Origin: Mytilus trossulus
Taxonomy: Eukaryota > Mollusca > Bivalvia > Mytilida > Mytilidae
Length of the DNA stretch: 64,000 nucleotides
Direction of reading: 5' to 3'
NCBI RefSeq assembly: GCF_036588685.1
Contig: NC_086378.1
Coordinates: forward strand, 36,805,578 to 36,869,577
Below, piece by piece: positions 54,846 to 64,000 of this stretch (its first letter is position 1; each line of letters starts with the position of its first letter). Both the position numbers and the translations under genes were made by a program. The notes beneath the pieces were generated by a model. That model did not search any database, was not told the DNA's origin, and saw only the letters and a program-made list of their open reading frames with translations.

Positions 54846-57800
54846 GAGGGGGTGCAAAACAATAAAATATAACCGTTTAAAAGTACTAAGTATCGATTCT
54901 TTTGTTTTCGACATAAGAATACTTTAATATTTTTTATTGTAAAGGTTAACTAAACTGGGTGAACATCTGAGAAAAAAAAATGTTTTCATAAATGCTTGCG
55001 TTTTCTTTCATCTGTTTTTACATAGAAGTGAAAAGGTTAACAAAACTGGGTGAAGATTTTTTTTTATAAATGCTTGCGTTTTTTTTTTAAAAGTATATCA
55101 AATGCGACGCGATATGTGTATGCCAGCTGGATGACTGTATCAGTGTATATATATACGTTAATGCGACCCCCTTTTGAGAATTTATTTGTCATGGTATACC
55201 ATATTTACTCTTCATTCCTTCAATGAGAACATTTTGACCTAAGCTAGAAATAATACATGTTATTTGCAAAACTTCTGTGACACTAACCTACTTTTTTGTG
55301 TACAAATATAAAAAGTTAACCATAAAGCCAATCATATTTGGGGTTAGAGTTAACTGGTCTTACTTGTAGAGCCCCATGATTTTTGGTAACTTTTAAAATT
55401 GCCATACACCTAGTATTATCATCTTTTCATAAAAACCTTTCAGTAATAGTTTACCTTATTCTACATATATCGCGTACATGTTGGTTCTGCTTTAAAATAT
55501 ATTTCTTGGGTTTATTCGAATAACTTCGTTTCAACTACACCAAATTACCATACCATCAAGTATTGTTCTTTCTAATTCTTCTCCTGTTAATCTTTTTTTT
55601 TAATCAATGCATTTATGGGATTGACCGAAACACACAATGTAGTCCTATTTATGTGTAATTATCCCCACCCCCAGCAAATCATTTAAAACTTTATCCGTAT
55701 AATCGATTAACAAGGTTTGTTTGATGGTCGAGTTTAGAGATTATTCACAGTTATGATCGGATTGGAGATTAAAAAGCATTTGATCGGATTGAGATTAAAA
55801 ACGTTATAAATATTGATACAGACAGTATTATTTGTCAGTGATGCAGACAGTGTAACGGTATAGACTTCGATCTAATGGACTTGGTGTCGATTTTACACAG
55901 ATGTTACGTGTGGTCTGTTTGATTGTTCTGTCCGCAAATGAATACAAAGTTATATTTAACTTGTATTCAAAGAGGCTGTGCAAGTTACATAATTCAGATA
56001 TGATAACAAACCCCTGCTTCTTCTATTCTCCTGGTAACGAGTCCGCCATATTACTCGAAAGGGAACAGCCATGCAGTATCTCAATGTCGGCTATCTGCGT
56101 GCAAAAAAGTCAAAGAAAAACAACACAACCATAACCATTAGACAGTATCCAAATCTATCCATTATCCATTGAGTGTTAGATTCATTAACTGGTGTTTGGT
56201 GCCACTTTCAGCACCATTGAATATTTCGTGGCGGTCAGCTTTTATTTGAGGAGGTAGATGGAGGAGAAAACTACGACCTTCGACTGGAAAACTAATAATC
56301 CTCGTCAAAAATAGTTGGACACAATTGTCACATGCGGGGTTCGATTTTACAACCTTTGTTGAAAAAAACAGGCCTCATAAATTCTAGAAAACAAACTTTT
56401 TTGTTAAAATTATTTTAATAATGTTTTTAAGAAAATATTGGCATTCTTTTAAAGTCAGATTATCAAACAAATTTAAAGTTAAACAAAAAACGCTTAAAAG
56501 CTGTCTGCTCAATTGCTTTAACATTGTGTTTGATGACTTTAAAATGATATCAACTGCTACTTGTAGACATAATTGATATTTCATACAAAGAAAAAGGAAT
56601 ACTCTTTTATAATTGTGAATGTATTCCAGACTTATGCAAATATTTAATCTGAAACACTCAGAACTTGGTGAAGGTCATTTGAAGGTCGTTAACATATCCT
56701 TTAATTATTCTTACAACGTATGACTTCTTTGATCTTGGACACGTGTTCATCGATCCTTACATATTTTAAACGGATTCATGGTATACTTGCTATTCAACAG
56801 TTGCTAATTTATTCATTCATCTTTTTATCTAGCCCAATAGATCGAATACGCATTCAATCATCAATGATCTTCCAAATCCAAAACTTAAATACATTTTAGA
56901 GGTCATTTCCCAAAATTCTGTTTAAGCGCATGAACATGAAAAATTATTAAATAATTATAAAATTAAAAACTAAAAATTAAAAAAATAGATTTAATTCGTA
57001 AGAAAATATCGGTAATGATTTTGTACCAGTTAATTTACGAAAAAGGGACATCTTTCTGTTTATACAAGAAGAATTATTTAAACATAGATAAATAACCCCG
57101 ATCAGAGCCCCAAATGTTTCCAAATGTTCTGGTGCAGATGCATAATGACTTTACAATACATGTCTTAATGATATACATATATAAGTGCAGATGAAAACGA
57201 TGTATTATTATAACATTACAGAATGTTTTCTTGTATCCATAGCAACCCTCTTGGCGTTCAACAAAATATTTGTATCTCATTTGTTTTCAATTAACATCCC
57301 GAGGCTTTGCTAACTTACATAACTTCTATTGTTTACCATAGTAACCCTCCAGAAAATAATAAAATCCAGACTTTGTCTCTGCTTTATGTGTTGTTCTTGA
57401 TAACATTTCATGTCAAAGAATGCAAGAAGTTGTTTAACATGTTTCCTCAGTATAGACACCGATAATTATGTATCAAGCTTAATTGCATCTGGCTCATATA
57501 AACTTGACCATAGGCGGCTTAAACAGTTTGTGTCAAGTTTGTTCTTGGACTGCAGTCATAAAAATATCGAGTACGATTATGGTACTTCGACTCAGAATTC
57601 AACCAATCAAAATTAGTTTTTCAAGATCAAATTTTGTACTCCGAGTACTTGGTCATTTTTTTTTATAATTCTCTATAAAAAAAAACGTCCGAATGAGGGA
57701 TCGTTGACACCAAAATTGTTATCATACATGGTATCACCTGAACTTTGCGATTACTGGAAGAAAATGAGTATCGTTAGAAGCAATGTTATTTTATACATGT

Positions 57801-58095
57801 ATAGTTGTTCCATGTTTTCAGTTTAATCACACTGGTTTTAGTTTCTAATTTGGGAAGGAGATAAACGTAAGACATGTATGATTTTAACTTACTTCAAGGC
57901 GCTATAGACACGCGGTTTTTTTTGGCAACCTTTTGTAGATAATCTGGAGACCAAGAACTTAGATAGGGAAAAAACATTAGGAACACCAGGCATTAAAATA
58001 AAAAGAGGTTGCGAATAATGGCTAGATCGGCTCAGCTGATTGCCAGATTTTCTGATAGTTTCCATGCGATTACCTTAGAAAAAAAGAGTACTTAA
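54846..58095. other. Junctophilin intron 1 (presumed), middle part
   Basis: Two short related blocks (AAGGTTAACTAAACTGGGTG near 54943 and AAGGTTAACAAAACTGGGTG near 55032, each followed by ATAAATGCTTGCGTTTT) form an 80-90 bp direct duplication. A TGATCGGATTGAGATTAAAA duplication lies near 55755-55800. No exon recognised. Confidence 0.45.
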
Positions 58096-58097
58096 TT

Positions 58098-58160
58098 CTG
58101 TGTCATTTGGTTTCTTGTGAATAGTTGTCTCATTGTCAATCACACCGCATCTTCTTTTTG
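58098..58160 (-). repeat. Family A dispersed repeat, reverse fragment
   Basis: TTCTGTGTCATTTGGTTTCT through GTCTCATTGTCAATCACACC and GCATCTTC. Confidence 0.75.
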
Positions 58161-59150
58161 TATAATTATCCTATAGGGATGTGTAATTTGAATTCAATAT
58201 AAAGCCAATGTAAAATCCAAGGTCATGAAAAGATCTGTAACCTGTAATCAGCATGTCAGTTTTCAACAAAAGTAAATGGGGAAACAGATCCATGTGACAA
58301 AATGTCGAACCACAACTGTTGGTTTGTCACAAAATGTTCTTAATTCAATACTCTTGTATTTAATAAAAAAAAAACACTATCTGATAGAAAGAAGTACCAA
58401 GCATACAACATACATAATTAACCTCGCTTTACTTTTAACCTTGAAGAACAGTAAGTGGATCATTAAAAATACCTCATTAGTTTCGGAGAAATATATGCTG
58501 TTTTTATGTATACTGCATGTAATGCTATTAGCGTAAAAGAAAGATTTGTGTATTGATTCATGTCATAAACTAAACCTATGAATATTGAGAATGAATATGG
58601 GAAAGAAGCCATATGTATATATTTATATGATTCTCCCTTTGCATGACAATGCACGTAAACATACAAAATTATACTATTCAACATGAAAACAATCATCTGA
58701 AAGATTTTTGTCACCATAGTTACTAGTCTGATGGTAGAATTATCGATCTCATTTAACCTATATTGTGTCTGGGCGACAATTCTCGCTTGGAACCACAAAA
58801 CGAAGATATATCATCGTTTTCTTCGGTTAGATCTTACAGCTCCTGGTGACAAATATGAATAATTATATTAATAATTGAAAACACAGATTAATTTGTCAAC
58901 ACTGTATGAGATGACGGACAATATCAACATTCATATTCTAAATAATCAATTTTCATGTTTTATACATTTTGTTGACAGTTAAAATGATTGAAAAATTTTC
59001 TACTGCCAATTTGAATTTTTGAATAAAATTCGGTTGTGGACGTGCGTATATGTGTCCAATTATATATATGTATATATAACACAGTAGTCTCAGTTGTAAT
59101 GGAATGAGATTTAAATTGTGTGTACACGAAAGTTGAATTTGATATAGTTG
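58161..59150. other. Non-coding stretch, nothing recognised
   Basis: AT-rich, short frames only. Confidence 0.35.
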
Positions 59151-59151
59151 T

Positions 59152-59575
59152 GGCTTTTTATAGCCGATCATGTATACCCGTATGGGGTTTTCTTATTGTT
59201 GACGCTGCCTCTAATTGCTAACACCCACTTCATTTACAGCACATTTCAGTCAGTATGTAGCTAATGGTAATATCTTTGGTTAGCTTGCCTGTTAGCTGAA
59301 CCGTGAAGTCATTGTTAGGTAAGGTAAACTTCCCTCTTTTAATAGTAGACTAGCCCAACAGATAAAAAATCTCTCTCTCTGTAGGACTAAGCTACTTTAA
59401 AAGGAGGGAAGTTTACCTTACCTAACAATGACTTCACGGTTCAGCTAACAAGCAAGCTAACCAAAGATATTACCATTAGAAACATACTGACTGAAATGTG
59501 CTGTAAACTCTGGTGGAAAGCTGTCTAGTTGGCAATCATACCAGATATATCCTTCGTTTTATATCAAAACCCTAA
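59152..59575 (-). repeat. Family A copy interrupted by a foldback element
   Basis: The reverse-strand order GGCTTTTTATAGCCGATCAT, CCCGTATGGGGTTTTCTTAT, TGCTAACACCCACTTCATTT breaks at 59236 and resumes after 59513 with ACTCTGGTGGAAAGCTGTCT and TTGGCAATCATACCAG. Confidence 0.85.
59235..59515. mobile_element. 277-bp foldback MITE with arms over 100 bp
   Basis: The element (59237-59513) starts CAGCACATTTCAGTCAGTAT and ends with the complement. The arms pair over about 110 bp with few mismatches, leaving about 40 bp in the middle (ATCTCTCTCTCTGTAG). TA flanks both sides, and removal with one TA gives back normal family A sequence. There is no coding capacity. Confidence 0.88.
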
Positions 59576-61339
59576 CTTGATTTTTAATAAACTCAAAAAC
59601 TTTGCAAGAAAGAACCAATTTATAAGGGCGTAGTTAAGTATATTTTATGTACGGACATAACGTTCGAAAACGAACCATTGCTAATATAAACAGAGGAAAT
59701 TAGTATTTCGTACGCTGGCCTAAAAAGGAATACTCTGAAAAGACGTTTTTATGTTCATTGCATGAGCTCACAAGGAGCATAATAAACTATCAAACATTTA
59801 ACTTCAGAAAAAAACTCAATTCAGTTCAAATTAGAAACAGTATTTATGTATGAAACCCCCATTTTAATGATAAACAATTTCTGTCTAGCATTAAATAATA
59901 ATTTACCAGCATAAGTTTGTAATGTTACCATAAGTCGCGTATTACTTCGTACAAAGACCATATATAAGGTGTGAATTTGATGACAATAAGATACTTAACT
60001 TAAAAGCAATTGAGATTTTATTCATTAACAGTTTACGATAAAAGTTCTTTATAAAGGACAGACACATTTTGCAAATGTCAATCAACTTACAAGTTATGAT
60101 TCCAAAAGTACAATTTGAGTACAGAAGAACAACACCATTGGAAATTGATCGGTTTAATTTAGGTAATATTTTTTTGAATTTTAGAATAAGAAATTCTGAT
60201 GGATTTCTAGACTGAGATATTGTCTGAATGTCCCTCTGATATCTTTTGTTCCTCTTTTGTAGAAGAGCTAATTGTCATTTAGTGTTCAATATTCTTAGAA
60301 ATTCCTCATTGCCAAAAATTTATGGTTTTAGATTTTTACAATCTTTGATTTTTTAATATGATATCATAAGTATTGATAATCGGTAATATCTTTTGAAATT
60401 TGAAGTTCCACCCATTAAATCGAGTAAAATTACATAATTGCTTCAACATTACTTTACTGCGTCCTCGATCTAGAGCAGGTAAGAACATCATGTGACCTAT
60501 TGAAGTTTCATCAAGTATGGAAGAACTATGGCGACATGTACTAAGACCAGAATCAAAGACAAAGGAAAGTCTAAACCACATCACACAACACTTAAAGTTT
60601 AGAATGACGAACCCCCAAATAAGAGCTGGGGTTAACAAACTTGCGTCAAAAGGGACAGCAGAGTATCTGTATTAGGTAGACCCGTCTTATTTCTTAATGT
60701 TTGAATCCATTGCAAGTCCCACTCGATTGCTTGATTGTTGGTTGTAATATTCGATGATAATGTCGCAGAAAGACACATTTATTAAAGATTTAAAACAAGC
60801 TATTATAATGAACATTTACCTACTAGTATAAGAACTTAGTAAAACTTGAAAAATAGTAAACACAAAAATTTAAGCCACACTTAGAAATATTTTGGTTTGC
60901 CCAAATCCTACTCAAAGGTATAGACAGTGGGAAGGTAGGTGGGCATTTTCTTCTCGAAAGTTTTGTAGAGTCAATGCTTATTAACGGGGAAAAAAAAGTG
61001 TTGATAATTCCAGTAATAAATATGTAGACATTGAAAATTCAGAAATGATTATAAACCGATATTACATAGTAGCCTTTGCCTTATGGCAGTTGCTTCGATT
61101 ATCAGAAGTTGTAGTCAATCGTAAATTTTATAAATATCATGCAATCCTGTTAGATCTTTATTTATCTTTGCTGTTAGACACCATATGTTTTCAGTTTGCC
61201 AATAATACTGATCTCCCATGATTTATAGATAACAGAAGCAGGTATGTAATCGGTGCACTCATCCGTCCTTATTTAATTGTCTGGTATATGGAGGGTGAAA
61301 TGACCGTAAAATACTGGTAGCATCTGTTCTTTTGGTCTA
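59576..61339. other. Non-coding stretch
   Basis: A 100-codon minus-strand frame (60336-60638) has no recognisable domain. A short repeat tail is near 60226. No gene supported. Confidence 0.4.
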
Positions 61340-61790
61340 CAGATATCGTGATCTATTGTCTGGGAGCAAACCGTACATTTTATGAGCCGGATTGAATAAA
61401 AGATTTATGCAGTTTCTGTCTTTTCTAAGTCACCTAAAATGTGTGTGTGTGTTTGTGGGTTTTTAAAGCAAGGTCAGGCGACCTTTTCATGAAGCTAATC
61501 ATACTTTTTATCAGCCGGATTGAATTAAAAACAAAAATCAGTTATTGTCTCATCTAAGTTACCCAAAATGTGTGTGTGTGTTTTTTTTGCCATGGGGCAA
61601 ACCATATTTTTATAAGCCGGGTTGAATAAAAGATTTATATCAGTTATTGTTTCCTCTAAGTCACCTAAATGTGTGTATCTGTGGTGGTTTTTTTTAAAGC
61701 AAGATGATGCGATCTTGTCACGGAGCAAACCCCACTTTTTCTAAGCTGGATTAGAGGTTTACATTAGTTACTATCTCCTCTTAGTGGGGT
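61340..61790. repeat. Short tandem array, unit about 110-125 bp, about 4 copies
   Basis: Each unit has (A)GCAAACC(G/A), TTTTATAAGCCGG(A/G)TTGAAT, AAAAGATTTAT, CAGTT(A/T)(T/C)TGTCT, TAAGTCACC(T/C)AAA and a TGTGTGTGTG run. Units begin near 61366, 61490, 61600 and 61724; the last is the most diverged. Confidence 0.8.
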
Positions 61791-64000
61791 GCATGAATGT
61801 GACTGTCTTTGGTCGTAAGTGCTTTTATGCTTTTCAACAAAGATCAAATTTTTTCCGGACTTTTTTTCAGCACAGTCCTAAAACGGGCATGATGCTCTAC
61901 TTCCAACCCAGTCCATTCTAGATTAATGCAGCCATTTTATGTCTTCATAAAATAATACATGGATTATATCGAATAACTTCAGTCAATATTGTTGGTAGAG
62001 TTTTTTCAAAAAGATTTCTGTTATTCATGTACTGAAATTGTTATAAGTTTTCGTTTAAAACGAGATTTCGTGTAGTTTCTGGTGTATATTTTGAATTTTT
62101 AAAGTCATAACAACCTCAAATCAAAAAAAAAAAATGCATATGTTTTTTTATAACTCAATGGATAGTTTTCATTGTAAAACTTATGTACATATACTTTTTT
62201 CTGAAGAAAATTCTTTAATTTATTCATATTCAGAAGAAGTTTATTTTATTTGAATTGCTTCCTTCCAGCAAGCAATTCCCCCGATATATTTTCCGTATGC
62301 AAGGCGACCTCAGTTTGACCCATCTCGTAAAAATCCGGTGACCACAATACACATGGATGTCCTTAAAATAAACTATTATCTGAATTTACATGTTAAACAC
62401 GTGCTCAATTTCCATGCTTTTTGGTTTATTTTTCGTCAATTGTTGACAAACAGGTGACAATCGTTAAACTTCGGCTTCAAAACACGAACTTTAATTACCT
62501 GCCATATTTTCACAACAACACTGACCGATTGAAAAAAAAATTGACGATTATACGAAATTTAAACGAAAAAAATGATAAATTCGAGCACAGAAGACTAAGT
62601 TTATGATGTTTGTATGCATTGGTTTAAGAATTGGAAGAACATTATTTTTCACCGGTCACTCGTTTCTTATGACTTTAAAGAATTTGTTATATTAAAACTA
62701 GACTTTTGTTCATTCGTCCTCATTCATAAGATTGAAATATCTAGCATTTGTTATTTTTGCAGTTTGAGAATTTGATAATTTTCTGTGAAAGATAATAATA
62801 ATTTTTCATGAAAAAAGTTAGTAATAGTAAAATATAATAGTTGGGTCCTGTAAAATAAACTGCCCAGGATGAATGTCGGGAAAATTTGGATTACCACTTT
62901 TGAATAAGGATATATCATTGGTTATGGACAGAAATGTTGCAACAAGGGGTGTTCCAATGATTTGATTTTGATTTACACAATATTTTTTTTTATCATTTAC
63001 GATTAGTTTGAAATTAACCACAATCAGTTATATTTGTCAATTTTCTGCACATACATGTGTTATTTATAATTCTGAGTAAGAAACGCCTTTGCCGCAAATA
63101 TTCTGTTTAATCTGCAAGGATAGCTATGTATGTATTCTCGTGACTCAGAACAGTTGTCTCGTCTGAAATTCACAAAAGCTTGCATAGTCAGAACATCAGA
63201 GAAACCACAGATATGTGATAGTATTCATATTTATCTAGTTTGATGGTTACCTTTTCTGTTGAAAATGTAAATGCACACACACAATCCAATTACATATATA
63301 GTCTTACACTCCACAGGGTTGTAATTATCAGTGATTACTTAAGACTTAATCATATCCGGTTCTAATTAGTCACCCGTTTCCTATCGTTTACCATCTGTTT
63401 ATCAATATTGAATATGATCTGTTGAAACATGTGTACCAAATGCAATCAGCATAGATGCTAGGATAATGATCTCGGAATTTGATTAATTAATAATTTGTTT
63501 TCTTTCGTAAACTGAAACATTCGCGCATGATACAGATATAGTTCATACTTGGTTGATAATTGATTCAGTAGAAAAAAGTGTGTTACCTTACTCGAAAAAA
63601 TGCTGAAGTATTTTGGGCTTTGTACTGCTTATTTTGAGGTTTTTTTTTTTTTATCTATCAACGTAAAATTGAAATCTTACGTCCTTAAAAGTTTTGGCTT
63701 ATAATAAAAAGACAATGAAAAGTTAATATGTTTATTGTCTGCTGTCCACTAAAGATCTGCTTAAAATTGGATTGTGGCTAAGTCAAGGTCAACAAGGAGC
63801 AAAATATCACACCTTATTGCAAGTTCAAAACGGTTCCTGTTTGAGTAGAATTATTTGCATATATTTGTCTATCCTATTTACCGGTGAGCATGTTGAGCAT
63901 TTGAAACATCTATGGGGTATATAAACAAAATATGCATGATACGTATTTGGCAAAGGAATCTACCAAATACCGTCATAAGTAGCCATGCAATCTCAAGTAA
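61791..64000. other. Non-coding stretch to the window end
   Basis: AT-rich, no gene, RNA or bounded element recognised. If junctophilin intron 1 extends this far, this is intronic. Confidence 0.35.

Noticed and set aside
55901-56134. 77-codon frame with a hydrophobic start (MLRVVCLIVL)
   Set aside because: The hydrophobic stretch is short and followed by no recognisable secreted-peptide pattern; there is no promoter or poly(A) support.
56330-56360. GGGGTTCGATTTTA, resembling a tRNA T-loop
   Set aside because: The pairing acceptor and T-stem bases are absent, and no D-loop or anticodon arm lies upstream.

Overview
The window looks like nuclear DNA of a marine bivalve, most likely a mytilid mussel. 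It is AT-rich, genes are sparse and intron-bearing with GT-AG splice sites, and most of the rest is dispersed repeats that I recognise as typical of mussel genomes. Species cannot be set from sequence alone.

Layout. 1-204 is the 3' end of an unidentified gene, with a piggyBac-type MITE (217-493) in its 3' flank. 3.7-5.3 kb is a 74-bp satellite split by a TA-flanked MITE. 6547-7302 is an intronless 251-aa orphan ORF. 9967-12972 (minus) is a five-exon gene that I assembled across in-phase splice sites; it encodes a 529-aa protein with five charged helical repeats and a cysteine cluster near its C-terminus. Its upstream region holds a 1.5-kb terminal-inverted-repeat element (13535-15056) made of self-complementary short repeats, and two similar candidate promoter/first-exon blocks. 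23021-24015 (minus) is the last coding exon of a Snail/Scratch-like zinc-finger gene; a candidate promoter and SNAG-like first exon lie at 27.7-28.0 kb.

30048-45867 (plus) is a tandem pair of apolipoprotein D-like lipocalin genes, each with four coding exons and the same intron phases. The last intron of the second gene has grown to 7.7 kb by nested insertions, including a LINE with a long open reverse-transcriptase frame. 50608-50992 (plus) is the first coding exon of junctophilin, and everything after it is probably junctophilin intron 1, including a 40-bp minisatellite that seems to have arisen inside a dispersed repeat.

The genes are not an operon or a pathway. The two lipocalins are paralogues of probable extracellular lipid/pigment carriers, junctophilin ties plasma membrane to ER/SR, the zinc-finger protein is a probable repressor, and the repeat protein has no assigned role. 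Apart from these, I found no coding sequence I can defend, no convincing tRNA or rRNA, and no CRISPR-like array. For reference, 'family A' below is a dispersed mussel repeat whose forward strand carries GGCCTTCAACA and CAATGAGACAACT; it occurs more than 20 times in both orientations.
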